Shown here: in pieces, positions 35,125-43,444 of the stretch
Layout: each line of letters begins with the position of its first letter
Numbering within the stretch: the first letter of the stretch is position 1
Source: Kutzneria chonburiensis
GTDB lineage: Bacteria > Actinomycetota > Actinomycetes > Mycobacteriales > Pseudonocardiaceae
NCBI RefSeq assembly: GCF_028622115.1
Contig: NZ_CP097263.1
Coordinates: forward strand, 4,774,001-4,838,000
Length of the DNA stretch: 64,000 nt
Direction of reading: 5' to 3'
Position numbers and translations under genes: made by a program
Notes under the pieces: model-generated
The model's database searches: none
Told to the model about the DNA's origin: nothing
Seen by the model: the letters and a program-made list of their open reading frames with translations, nothing else

Positions 35125-36336
35125 TTACCAGGTAACGGGAAGCGAGTGGACGCCGTACACGAACGCGTCGTGCTTGAACTGGATCTCCTCGAACGGGACG
35201 GCCAGTTCCAGCGTGGGAATGCGGCGGTACAACGTGCTGTAGACGACCTGCAACTCCATCCGCGCCAACGGCTGCCCGAGGCACTGGTGCACGCCGAAGC
35301 CGAAAGCGACGTGGTGGCGGGCCTGCCGGTGGATGTCCAGCCGGTCGGGCTCCGGAAAGGCGTCCTGGTTGCGGTTGCCGGCGTCGTTGGCCAGGATGAC
35401 GCCCTCGCCGGCCCGAACGAGCTGCCCGGCGATCTCGACGTCCTCGGTGGCGACGCGACGACGCCCGCCGTGCACGATCGTCAGGTACCGCAACAACTCC
35501 TCGACCGCATTGGCGATCAGCCTGGGGTCGTCGGTGCCCCGCAGCTCGGCCAACTGGGCCGGGTGCTCCAGCAACGCGAGCGTGCCGAGGGCGATCATGT
35601 TGGCGGTGGTCTCGTGCCCGGCGATGAGCATCAGCGAGGCCATGCCGACGACCTCGTCACGGGTCAGCTCGCCGTTGGCCAGCTGGTCGGCGACCAGCCG
35701 CCCGATCATGTCGTCGGTCGGCTCCTTCTCCTTGGCCAGCACCAGGTCCATCAGGTACGAGCGCAGCTCCTCGGTGGCCTGGACGGCGTCCTCGACGGTC
35801 GTGCTGCGGCTGACGATCTTCTTGCTGCGGGCCTGGAAGAAGTCGTGGTCGGCGTAGGGCACGCCGAGCAGCTCGCAGATCACCAGCGACGGCACCGGCA
35901 GCGCGAAGTCGGCCACCAGGTCGGCCGGCTGGTCGCCGGCCAGCATGTCGTCGATCAGGCCGTCCACGATCTCCTGCACGCGCGGCCGCATGGCCTCGAC
36001 CCGCTTGATCATGAAGTTGCGGGTGAGCATCTTGCGGTGCCGGTCGTGCTCCGGGTCGTCCATCGAGATGAACGCACGGCCGCGTTCGCGCCGGGCCCGC
36101 ACCGCGGCCGACACGACGGGAAAGCCGTCCTTGCGGCTGTCGGCGCTGAACCGCTGGTCACCGAGCACGGAGCGTTGCGTCTCGTAGTCGGTGATCAGCC
36201 ACGGCGTGCTGCCGTCCCAGATCCGCACCCGGCTGATCGGCTCGGCCGCCAGCAGCTGGGGCGGCGGGTCGAACGGGCAGCCGGCCGCCCGGGCCATGGG
36301 ATAGGCGGGCAGGGTTTCGGTCCCAGCAGAAGTCAT
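35125..36336 (-). CDS. Cytochrome P450 (CYP105-like) with its own redox partners
   Basis: This 403-aa P450 has a canonical I-helix LIAGHETTANMIALG, ExxR in VEELLRYL, and heme loop FGFGVHQCLGQPLARMEL, all close to the CYP105 pattern of xenobiotic and macrolide hydroxylases. ATG at 36336 is used. It is the first gene of the P450 - ferredoxin - reductase operon, downstream of a palindromic operator and a TetR gene, so expression is likely induced by a small molecule. The substrate is unknown. Confidence 0.95.
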   Translation of the reverse strand: MTSAGTETLPAYPMARAAGCPFDPPPQLLAAEPISRVRIWDGSTPWLITDYETQRSVLGDQRFSADSRKDGFPVVSAAVRARRERGRAFISMDDPEHDRHRKMLTRNFMIKRVEAMRPRVQEIVDGLIDDMLAGDQPADLVADFALPVPSLVICELLGVPYADHDFFQARSKKIVSRSTTVEDAVQATEELRSYLMDLVLAKEKEPTDDMIGRLVADQLANGELTRDEVVGMASLMLIAGHETTANMIALGTLALLEHPAQLAELRGTDDPRLIANAVEELLRYLTIVHGGRRRVATEDVEIAGQLVRAGEGVILANDAGNRNQDAFPEPDRLDIHRQARHHVAFGFGVHQCLGQPLARMELQVVYSTLYRRIPTLELAVPFEEIQFKHDAFVYGVHSLPVTW

Positions 36337-36346
36337 CGTGACCCCC

Positions 36347-36372
36347 AGTCACCAAACGATCGTTCACTGACT
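36347..36372. promoter_or_regulatory. TetR operator upstream of the P450 operon
   Basis: A perfect 10-bp palindrome AACGATCGTT (36355-36364) is extended by symmetric AGTCA (36347-36351) and TGACT (36368-36372). It sits 11 bp upstream of the P450 start, inside the 91-bp gap after the TetR gene. Confidence 0.75.
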
Positions 36373-36427
36373 TGGCCAGCATAGCGTCATTTGGTTGCAC
36401 TATCCAACTATGAGTGGGTGACCGGGG

Positions 36428-37018
36428 TCACTCCGTGACGAGCGAGATCAGCTCGTCGACGAACTCCAGGACCAGGTTCTCCTGGGCCGGGTCCTCGGAG
36501 GCGTGCCAGAGGGCGACCCGGCCGTGGGTGGCCACGAACACCACGACCGCGGCCCGCCGCGGCGGCACCCGCAGCCGCACCCCGGCCTGCTCGCAGCGCT
36601 CGAAGGCCGCGATCATCTGCTTCACCACGTCGACCAGCGGCCCGGTGCGGGTGGCCGGCCGGTTGTTGACCATCAGCCGGTAGTGGCCGGGGCTGTCCAG
36701 CGCGAACCGGCAGTACGCCTTCATCTGCGCCCGTACCCGGTCCAGCGCCGCATCGGCCGGGCACCGCTCCTCGGCCGCGGCCATGGCCGCCGTCAACTGC
36801 TGGTAGTCGTACTCGATCAAGCCCTTGACCAGCGCGGCCTTGTCGGCGAAGTGCTGGTAGATACTGGCCGGCGCGATGCCGGCGGCGCGGGCGACGCCCC
36901 GGATCGTCAGCCCCTCCTCGCCGCCCAGCTCGGACAGCAGGCGCGCGGCGGCCTCGAGGATCTCCAGGCGCAGCCGCTCACCCTGGCCCCAGGGATTGCG
37001 CACACGCTGCGAGGTCAC
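36428..37018 (-). CDS. TetR-family regulator of the P450 operon
   Basis: The 196-aa protein has an N-terminal TetR HTH (ILEAAARLLSELGGEEGLTIRGV, shown in part, then GIAPASIYQHFADKAALV) and a TetR C-terminal WHG-like ligand domain. The GTG start at 37018 is only 15 bp after the stop of the response-regulator-like gene, so it may be transcribed with the der operon. It likely represses the P450 operon through the adjacent palindrome. Confidence 0.9.
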   Translation of the reverse strand: MTSQRVRNPWGQGERLRLEILEAAARLLSELGGEEGLTIRGVARAAGIAPASIYQHFADKAALVKGLIEYDYQQLTAAMAAAEERCPADAALDRVRAQMKAYCRFALDSPGHYRLMVNNRPATRTGPLVDVVKQMIAAFERCEQAGVRLRVPPRRAAVVVFVATHGRVALWHASEDPAQENLVLEFVDELISLVTE

Positions 37019-37033
37019 GAGGCACTGTAACCG

Positions 37034-37630
37034 TTACGGCCGGATCTGTCGGACGATCAGCGCGGCCTGCACGCGGTTGCGCACACCGAGCTTGCCCAGC
37101 AGCGTCGACACGTAGCTCTTCACGGTCGCCTCGGTCAGCCCCAGCTCGACGGCGATGTCCCCGTTCGACCGGCCACCGGCGATCAGGTCCAGCACCTGAC
37201 GCTCGCGTGTGGACAGACCAAAGTCGTTGTCCGGCAACGGATTCGTCCGCAGCGAAGGCAACAGCGAGACCACCACCCGCGGGTCGAAGACGGCACCGCC
37301 GGCGGCCAGGTCGAGCACCGCCCGGACCAGGCTCTCCGGTTCGGCGTCGGCCAGCAGGAAGCCCAACGCGCCGAGATCGATGGCCCGCCGCACGTCATCG
37401 TCCACAAGCGACGACACGAGCACCGCCGCCGGCGGGCCGCCGGCCAGCCCGCGCAGCGCCGACACGGCGTCGACCAGCACCACATCCGGCCGCTGCGTGC
37501 GGACCAGGGCCGGCAGTCCCGGCCCCGGCGAAGCCTCGACGACCTCGACCCGGCCACCGGCCTCCAGCAGCAGCCGCAGGCCGGCCCGCAGCGCGGGATC
37601 GCCCTCGGCCAGCAGCACCCGAACGGCCAT
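37034..37630 (-). CDS. Orphan LuxR-family response regulator with degenerate receiver
   Basis: This 198-aa protein has a NarL-like arrangement. The LuxR HTH is intact (LSTRERQVLDLIAGGRSNGD, then EATVKSYVSTLLGKLGVRNR). The receiver has changed key sites: EGD instead of the DD acidic pair near residue 10, Asp kept in VVLVDAV, and Ala in place of the conserved Lys (GFLLADAE). It is probably not phospho-regulated. It starts 3 bp after der and is followed by TetR, with no kinase nearby. Confidence 0.87.
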   Translation of the reverse strand: MAVRVLLAEGDPALRAGLRLLLEAGGRVEVVEASPGPGLPALVRTQRPDVVLVDAVSALRGLAGGPPAAVLVSSLVDDDVRRAIDLGALGFLLADAEPESLVRAVLDLAAGGAVFDPRVVVSLLPSLRTNPLPDNDFGLSTRERQVLDLIAGGRSNGDIAVELGLTEATVKSYVSTLLGKLGVRNRVQAALIVRQIRP

Positions 37631-37633
37631 GCG

Positions 37634-39049
37634 CTACCCCTTGCGCGGCTTCTTCTCCCGCACTCGCACCGAGATCTGGATGGGTGTGCCGACAAAACCG
37701 AACTGCTCGCGCAGCTTGCGCTCGATGAACCGGCGGTAGCCGGCCTCGAGGAAGCCGGACGTGAACAGCACGATCGTCGGCGGGCGGGTCTGGGCCTGGG
37801 TGGCGAACAGCACCTTGGGCTGCTTGCCGCCACGCACCGGCGGCGGCGTCGCGGCGATCAGGTCGGACAGCCACGAGTTCAGCGTTCCGGTCGGGATCCG
37901 GGAGTCCCACGAGGTCAGCGCCGTGCGCAGGGCCGGGGCCAGCTTGCGCACCGACCGCCCGGTGGCGGCCGAGACGTTGATCCGCTGCGCCCACGGCACC
38001 CGGACCAGGCCCCGCTCCAGCTCCTTCTCCAGCTGGTAGCGGCGGCCCTCGTCGACCAGGTCCCACTTGTTCATGGCCAGCACCAGCGCCTTGCCGGCCT
38101 CCACGACCATGGTGACCACGCGCAGGTCCTGCTCGGCGATCGGCTCGCTGGCGTCCAGCAGCACGATGGCCACCTCGGCCGCGTCGATGGCCGCCTTGGT
38201 GCGCAGCGAGGCGTAGTACTCGGTGCCGCTGGCGAAGTTGACCCGCTTGCGCAGGCCGGCGGTGTCGACGAAGCGCCACACCTCGTCGTCCAGCTCGACC
38301 AGCGAGTCGACCGGGTCGACGGTGGTGCCGGCGACCGAGTCGACCACCGCGCGCTGCTCGCCGGACAGCCGGTTGAGCAGGCTGGACTTGCCCACGTTGG
38401 GCTTGCCGATCAGCGCCACCCGGCGCGGGCCGCCGATGCGCTCGACGAAGTCGTCCCGCGGCGTCTCGGGCAGCGCCGCCAGGATGGCGTCCAGCAGGTC
38501 GCCGGAGCCACGGCCGTGCAGGCCGCTGACCGGGTACGGCTGGCCGAGGCCGAGCGACCACAGCGAGGCCACGTCGGCCATCAGCCGGTCGTCGTCGACC
38601 TTGTTGGCCACCAGCAGCACCGGCTGCTTGGACCGGCGCAGCACCTTGGCCACGGCCTCGTCGGTCGCGGTCGCGCCGACCGACGCGTCCACCACGACCA
38701 TGATCGTGTCGGCGGTGCGCATGGCCATCTCGGCCTGCTGGGCCACCGAGGCCTGTAGGCCGGCCGCGTCGGGCTCCCAGCCGCCGGTGTCGACGACCGT
38801 GAACTTGCGGCCGCTCCACAGCGCGTCGTACGCGACCCGGTCCCTGGTCACGCCGGGCGTGTCCTGCACGACCGCCTCCCGGCGGCCGAGGATCCGGTTG
38901 ACCAGCGTCGACTTGCCCACGTTGGGCCGGCCGACGACGGCCAGCACCGGCTGCGGGACCGCGCCCGCGTCGCCGTCGCCCTGCTCCGCACCGCCGTCGA
39001 CGGCGGCCCACTCGGCCTCGTCGCTCCAGGTGCCGTCCAACTCACTCAC
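37634..39049 (-). CDS. der: Ribosome-assembly GTPase Der (EngA)
   Basis: This 471-aa double-GTPase is needed for 50S maturation. Two G domains are visible: [15 protein letters not shown] with NKVDD, and [16 protein letters not shown] with NKWDL. A KH-like C-terminal domain follows ([15 protein letters not shown] at the end). The GTG start overlaps the acyltransferase stop by 4 nt (GTGA). It belongs to the conserved cmk - (plsC) - der block. Confidence 0.97.
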   Translation of the reverse strand: MSELDGTWSDEAEWAAVDGGAEQGDGDAGAVPQPVLAVVGRPNVGKSTLVNRILGRREAVVQDTPGVTRDRVAYDALWSGRKFTVVDTGGWEPDAAGLQASVAQQAEMAMRTADTIMVVVDASVGATATDEAVAKVLRRSKQPVLLVANKVDDDRLMADVASLWSLGLGQPYPVSGLHGRGSGDLLDAILAALPETPRDDFVERIGGPRRVALIGKPNVGKSSLLNRLSGEQRAVVDSVAGTTVDPVDSLVELDDEVWRFVDTAGLRKRVNFASGTEYYASLRTKAAIDAAEVAIVLLDASEPIAEQDLRVVTMVVEAGKALVLAMNKWDLVDEGRRYQLEKELERGLVRVPWAQRINVSAATGRSVRKLAPALRTALTSWDSRIPTGTLNSWLSDLIAATPPPVRGGKQPKVLFATQAQTRPPTIVLFTSGFLEAGYRRFIERKLREQFGFVGTPIQISVRVREKKPRKG

Positions 39050-39723
39050 GCCTCGTGCTCCTTGCTTGTGCTCGCCGGCGGGCGACCTGCCCGGCGGCGA
39101 TCCAGTTCGGCCACGAGGTCGGCCAGCTCGACCCGGACCCGCTCGGTGGCGGCGGTCAGCGCGGCACGGCCCTTGTCAGCCGGAAGTTCGAACGGTTGGC
39201 CCACGAGCACGTCCACCGCGGGCCGGAAACGGCGCCTGCGCAGGCCGGCCGGGCGCAGCGTGCCGCGGCAGGCCACCGGCAGCACGACCGCGCCGGCCGT
39301 GCGGGCCAGCCAGGCGGCGCCGTTGTGCGCGGCGTCGACGTCGCCGGCGCCGCGGGTGCCCTCGGGGAAGATGCCGACCATGCCGCCGGCCTTGAGCAGG
39401 CGGACGGCGGTCATCAGCGGCTCACGGTCCGGCTCGCCGCGCTTGATGGCGATCTGGCCGATCCGGGGCAGCAGGAAACCCAAGGGGCCTTTGAACATCT
39501 CCTGCTTGATCAGGAAGACCGGCCGGCGCGGCGAGGTCGCGAACAGCACCGGGCCGTCGACCATCGTGCTGTGGTTGGCGATCATCAGCACCGGGCCGGT
39601 GGCCGGCACGTTCTCGCGGCCGTGCACCCGCAGCCGGTAGAACGGCACGAAGATGAAGGTGCCGAGCCAACGGGCGAACTCGTGCAGCCAGGGCCAGGAG
39701 CCGGCCGGTAGTTCAGTGTTCAC
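39046..39723 (-). CDS. 1-acyl-sn-glycerol-3-phosphate acyltransferase (PlsC family)
   Basis: The 225-aa acyltransferase makes phosphatidic acid from lysophosphatidate. It has the catalytic NHSTMVDG (H-x4-D form), the substrate motif FPEGTRGAG, and an N-terminal hydrophobic segment ([12 protein letters not shown]). It sits between cmk and der and overlaps both neighbours (11 bp with cmk, 4 nt with der), so this is a single operon. Confidence 0.93.
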   Translation of the reverse strand: MNTELPAGSWPWLHEFARWLGTFIFVPFYRLRVHGRENVPATGPVLMIANHSTMVDGPVLFATSPRRPVFLIKQEMFKGPLGFLLPRIGQIAIKRGEPDREPLMTAVRLLKAGGMVGIFPEGTRGAGDVDAAHNGAAWLARTAGAVVLPVACRGTLRPAGLRRRRFRPAVDVLVGQPFELPADKGRAALTAATERVRVELADLVAELDRRRAGRPPASTSKEHEA

Positions 39724-40444
39724 GTGCGCTCCCGGTCGGGACCGCTCGCAGGCCGCGGTCCTCGACCATCGCCATGAGCTCGGCGAGCACGCCGGCGAGG
39801 TCGAGGTGCGTGGTGTCCAGCTCGACGGCGTCCTCGGCGGCCTTGGCCGGCGACACCGCGCGGGTCGAGTCGTACGTGTCGCGGCGGCGCACGTCGGCCA
39901 GCGTCGCGTCCACCGTCGCCTGCCGGCCGGCGGCCGCGTCCTGCCTGGTCCGGCGCTCGGCCCGGGCCTGCGCGTCGGCCGTCAGGTACACCTTGAGCGC
40001 GGCGTCCGGGACCACCACGGTGCCGATGTCGCGGCCTTCGACGACGATGCCGCCGACCTCGGCCAGCGCCTTGGCGATGATGGAGCGCTGCTGGGCCACC
40101 AGCTGGGCCCGGACCTCGGCCACCGCCGACACCGGGGAGACCGCGGTCGTGACCTCCTGGCTGCGGATCTCCGCGCTGACGTCGGTGCCGTCCAGCGTGG
40201 TCGCCTGGGCCCGCGGGTCGGTCGTGACCTTCAGGTCGGCGTGGGCGACGGCGTAGCGGACCCGGTCGGCGTCGGCCGGGTCGACGCCCGCGCGCAGCAC
40301 CGCGACCGTGGCCGCGCGGTACATCGCGCCGGTGTCGAGGTAGCGCGCGCCCAGCTGCATCGCGAGCTTGCGGGCGACGGTGGACTTGCCGGTGCCGGAG
40401 GGCCCGTCCAGGGCCACCACACCACGCAGCTCGCCGCGTTCCAC
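39713..40444 (-). CDS. cmk: Cytidylate kinase
   Basis: This 243-aa (d)CMP kinase has the P-loop VALDGPSGTGKSTVARKLA, the CMP-binding segment ARYLDTGAMYRAAT, the GRDIGTVVVPDA region and the lid RRDTYDSTRAVSP. A start at 40444 is used. It forms an operon with the acyltransferase and der. In many actinobacteria this gene directly follows rluB; here rluB lies 18 kb away. Confidence 0.96.
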   Translation of the reverse strand: MERGELRGVVALDGPSGTGKSTVARKLAMQLGARYLDTGAMYRAATVAVLRAGVDPADADRVRYAVAHADLKVTTDPRAQATTLDGTDVSAEIRSQEVTTAVSPVSAVAEVRAQLVAQQRSIIAKALAEVGGIVVEGRDIGTVVVPDAALKVYLTADAQARAERRTRQDAAAGRQATVDATLADVRRRDTYDSTRAVSPAKAAEDAVELDTTHLDLAGVLAELMAMVEDRGLRAVPTGSAREH

Positions 40445-40527
40445 CGTAAGCCTCCTGAAGTCGCCGACCGTTCAAGCACCATTCTGCCTGGTGCCCCCGC
40501 TCAAGAACGAATCAGGCCGATACCGGC

Positions 40528-40586
40528 AACGTCAGGAAGGGCCCCTTACTGACGTTGAACGTCAGTAAGGGGCCCTTCCTGACGTT
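40528..40586. repeat. Perfect 29-bp inverted repeat between aroH and cmk
   Basis: Arms 40528-40556 and 40558-40586 are perfectly complementary with a single central G. The core is GGAAGGGCCCCTTAC-like. It resembles the 23-bp-arm repeat at 21989-22041 in sequence and flanks, so it is probably a chromosomal hairpin family acting as a terminator or attenuator after aroH. Confidence 0.8.
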
Positions 40587-40616
40587 CAACGCGAGGATCG
40601 GTCCCTTGATCTTGGC

Positions 40617-40979
40617 TCAGTGCGGGAGGTCGGTACGGAGGGCGGCGGCGCCGCGGAGGTAGGCGTGCTTGATCTCCGCGCGGGTGAGATCGGTCTCCAC
40701 GTGGGCCAGCAGCCGGATGACCCGGGGCATGGCGCCGGTCACGTCGATCTCGGTGGCCGACAGCAGCGGCACGTCGGCCAGGCCGGCGATCCGCGCGGCG
40801 TAGGCCGGGAACTCGCAGGTGATGTCCGGAGTGGCCGTCAGCACCACGCTGATCAGGTCGTCCGGCACCAGCCCGTTGCGCTTGAGCACCTCCTCGACCA
40901 GCTCCGCGGTCGCCTCGAGCAACTGCTCCCTCTCGTCGGCGTCGATCTGCGTCGCGCCCCGAACTGCCCGCACTGCCAT
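40617..40979 (-). CDS. aroH: Chorismate mutase (AroH type)
   Basis: This 120-aa monofunctional chorismate mutase of the trimeric AroH class converts chorismate to prephenate. Signatures are VRAVRGATQIDADEREQ at the N-terminus, the conserved VLTATPDITCEFPAYAAR, and the C-terminal RVIRLLAHVETD. It stands before cmk on the same strand, with a 29-bp hairpin in the 172-bp gap. This cluster position is common in actinobacteria. Confidence 0.94.
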   Translation of the reverse strand: MAVRAVRGATQIDADEREQLLEATAELVEEVLKRNGLVPDDLISVVLTATPDITCEFPAYAARIAGLADVPLLSATEIDVTGAMPRVIRLLAHVETDLTRAEIKHAYLRGAAALRTDLPH

Positions 40980-41004
40980 GCCCCGACCCTAACGGAAGTC
41001 CCCG

Positions 41005-42144
41005 TCACAACGCCGCGAGCAACAGCCCGCTGCGACACTTCGGCGTGAAATACGTTGCCTTTCGAGGCATGCGGCGGCCTTCGGCGTGCACGGCCAGCAC
41101 GTCGGCGAACGGCACCGGGGCCAGCTGGATGAGGATCCCGTCCGGCACGGGCCGACCGGCCGGCAGGATGCGAAGCGAGGAACCGTCGGGATCGATGCCG
41201 AGCGCCTCACGGACCAGCACCTGCTCGACCACACCGTGATCGATCTGCGGCTTGTCCCCGCCCAGGTCGGGCAGCACGACCCGGAGCCGCTCGTCGCCGG
41301 CCACCGCGACCACGACCCCGGGCCGCGGCGTGGGATCACCGCCACGGGTGACCGCGAGCCCGATGTCCCGCCACCGTCGATACAGCGTGTCCAGGGAGAG
41401 GCCGGTGCCGACCAGCACCCGGTGGATCGCCCCGATGTGCAGCGACGGACCGGCGGTGATCAGCGCCAGCAGGGACGGGCCGGCCGCGGCGACCCGGTGG
41501 TTGCCGTCGGCCACCAGCAGCGACTGCTCCTGGAGCAGCTCCAGCAGCTCGGTCTGCCGGGATCCTTTGCCCAGCAGCCACATCTGATGCCGCCGGCCGG
41601 CCGTGTCCACAACGGACACCGCCGGTTCGGCCAGTTCCGCGCACACGTCCACGAGCAGCGAGGTGAGGACCGCTCCGTCCGAGACCGGCACGAGCATGGC
41701 GGCGCTGGTGGCGCAGCCCAGCCCGGACAGCACGGCCGAGCGTTCGGCGACGACGTCCGGGAACACCTCCTCGGTGTGCCGGACTCGTCCCACTTCGGCC
41801 GGATCGACCAGGCACAGCACGCCGTGCGCGGACCCGTCCGGACCGTCCACCCGGTACGGCGCGACGACGTCGTGCACCTCGCGGTAGTGGTTGTCGCGCA
41901 AGTGATCCAGGGCCTCACGGGCGATCGGCAGCGCGTCGGTGAGGCTCAGCCCACGGGCTCGTGCGGCCGGCGTGCGGTGCGGGTGCTGCACGGCCAGCAG
42001 CGTGCCGAGGGTCGCGCCGGGCCGGGCCAGTTCGGCGGTGATCTGCTCCGGTTCGGCGAATTCGTCCACGTCCGGGCCGGGCACGAAGTCGCGCACCACC
42101 CACCCGGTTTTCACTGGACGCACCCAACCGTTCATGACCACCAT
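41005..42144 (-). CDS. DUF1015 family protein
   Basis: This is a 379-aa member of DUF1015 (possible SerK-like kinase relatives). The motif LLVADGNHRVAAA is typical (DGHHR-like), along with the YRVDG stretch. The start is uncertain among ATG 42144, GTG 42141 and ATG 42135. It is divergent from the epoxide hydrolase gene with 36 bp between. A role in serine or phospho-serine metabolism is possible by family only. Confidence 0.8.
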   Translation of the reverse strand: MVVMNGWVRPVKTGWVVRDFVPGPDVDEFAEPEQITAELARPGATLGTLLAVQHPHRTPAARARGLSLTDALPIAREALDHLRDNHYREVHDVVAPYRVDGPDGSAHGVLCLVDPAEVGRVRHTEEVFPDVVAERSAVLSGLGCATSAAMLVPVSDGAVLTSLLVDVCAELAEPAVSVVDTAGRRHQMWLLGKGSRQTELLELLQEQSLLVADGNHRVAAAGPSLLALITAGPSLHIGAIHRVLVGTGLSLDTLYRRWRDIGLAVTRGGDPTPRPGVVVAVAGDERLRVVLPDLGGDKPQIDHGVVEQVLVREALGIDPDGSSLRILPAGRPVPDGILIQLAPVPFADVLAVHAEGRRMPRKATYFTPKCRSGLLLAAL

Positions 42145-42180
42145 GATGACCGGCACCGAGCGACCACTGGAGGCGAGGGC

Positions 42181-43323
42181 GTGAAGCCGTTTCGAATTTC
42201 GGTCCCCACCCGTGACCTGGACGACCTGCGCGAACGGCTGGCCCGCACCAGATTCGCGCCGGCGCTGTCCGAGGACTGGACGCACGGCACGCCGCCGGGC
42301 TACCTGGCCGAGCTGGTCGAGTACTGGCGGACGAAGTTCGACTGGGCCGCGGCCGAGTCGAGGCTGAACGAGCTGGCCCAGTTCACCGCGACCGTCCAGG
42401 ACGCCGAGCTGCACTTCGTGCACGTCGAGGGCAAAGGCCCGAATCCGTTACCGCTGCTGTTCAGCCACGGCTGGCCCGGCTCGTTCTGGGAGGTCAGCAA
42501 GATCATCGGCCCGCTGACCGACCCGGCCGCGCACGGCGGCGACCCGGCCGACGCGTTCACCGTCGTCGCGCCCAGCCTGCCCGGCTACGGCTTCTCCCAG
42601 CATCCCGGCACGCCCGGCATCAGCCCGCTGGCCATCGCCGAGCGCTTCCACGAGCTGATGACCGGTGTCCTGGGCTACCAGCGCTACGCGGCGCAGGGCG
42701 GCGACTGGGGCTCGATCATCACGACCTGCCTCGGCCGGGACCACGTCGAGTCGCTGGCCGGCATCCACGTGAACATGATGGCCGCTCGGCCGATCGTCGG
42801 GGAGCACTCCGAGCCGCTGACCGAGGCCGAGCAGTCCTACCTCGACGGGCAGGCCGCGTGGCGCAACACCGAAGGCGCCTACGCCCAGATCCAGAGCTCC
42901 AAGCCGTCGACGCTCGGCGCCGGCCTGTCGGACTCGCCGGCCGGCCTTGCCGCGTGGATCGTGGAGAAGTTCCGCACGTGGAGCGACTGCGACGGCGACG
43001 TGGAGTCGGTGTTCAGCAAGGACGACCTGCTCACCAACATCAGCATCTACTGGCTGACCAACTCCATCGCCACCTCGACCCGCCTGTACTACGAGGCGTG
43101 GCGGGACCAGGCGACGCCGATCCTCAGCCCCGGCTACATCGACACGCCGACCGCGTACGCCAGCTTCCCGCACGAGATCTCGCGGCCACCGCGGGAATGG
43201 GTGGCCCGGGCGTACAACCTGAAGCGGTACACGGAATTCGAGCGCGGCGGGCACTTCGCCGCCATGGAGCAGCCGGCGGCGCTGGTCGAGGACATCCGGG
43301 CGTTCTTCCGCGACCTGCGCTGA
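42181..43323 (+). CDS. Epoxide hydrolase (EHN / alpha-beta hydrolase)
   Basis: This 380-aa enzyme has an N-terminal EHN domain (PFRISVPTRDLDDLRERLAR, WRTKFDWAAAESRLNEL) and an alpha/beta hydrolase core. The oxyanion motif is FSHGWPGSFWE, the nucleophile Asp lies in AQGGDWGS, and the C-terminal base His lies in FERGGHFAAMEQP. It adds water to epoxides, as in juvenile-hormone and microsomal epoxide hydrolase relatives. A GTG start at 42181 with GGAGGCGAGG upstream was chosen. It could detoxify or act on a natural product. Confidence 0.93.
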   Translation: MKPFRISVPTRDLDDLRERLARTRFAPALSEDWTHGTPPGYLAELVEYWRTKFDWAAAESRLNELAQFTATVQDAELHFVHVEGKGPNPLPLLFSHGWPGSFWEVSKIIGPLTDPAAHGGDPADAFTVVAPSLPGYGFSQHPGTPGISPLAIAERFHELMTGVLGYQRYAAQGGDWGSIITTCLGRDHVESLAGIHVNMMAARPIVGEHSEPLTEAEQSYLDGQAAWRNTEGAYAQIQSSKPSTLGAGLSDSPAGLAAWIVEKFRTWSDCDGDVESVFSKDDLLTNISIYWLTNSIATSTRLYYEAWRDQATPILSPGYIDTPTAYASFPHEISRPPREWVARAYNLKRYTEFERGGHFAAMEQPAALVEDIRAFFRDLR

Positions 43324-43420
43324 TCAACCGCGGCCGGCCCGCCGTTCCCGGCGACCCCTCACGCCAGGACCGGCGGGCCGGCTGTCGGCTAGTCTGCCCA
43401 ATGGGGCGTCCGCAAACGTT

Positions 43421-43442
43421 GGATTCGGCTTGAATCCGCAGG
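43421..43442 (+). promoter_or_regulatory. Hairpin and repeated 15-mer upstream of the first SARP gene
   Basis: GGATTC-N5-GAATCC forms a small hairpin (43421-43437). GCTTGAATCCGCAGG (43428-43442) recurs exactly upstream of the second SARP gene at 46289-46303. It is a candidate shared operator or leader element. Confidence 0.45.
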
Positions 43443-43444
43443 TC

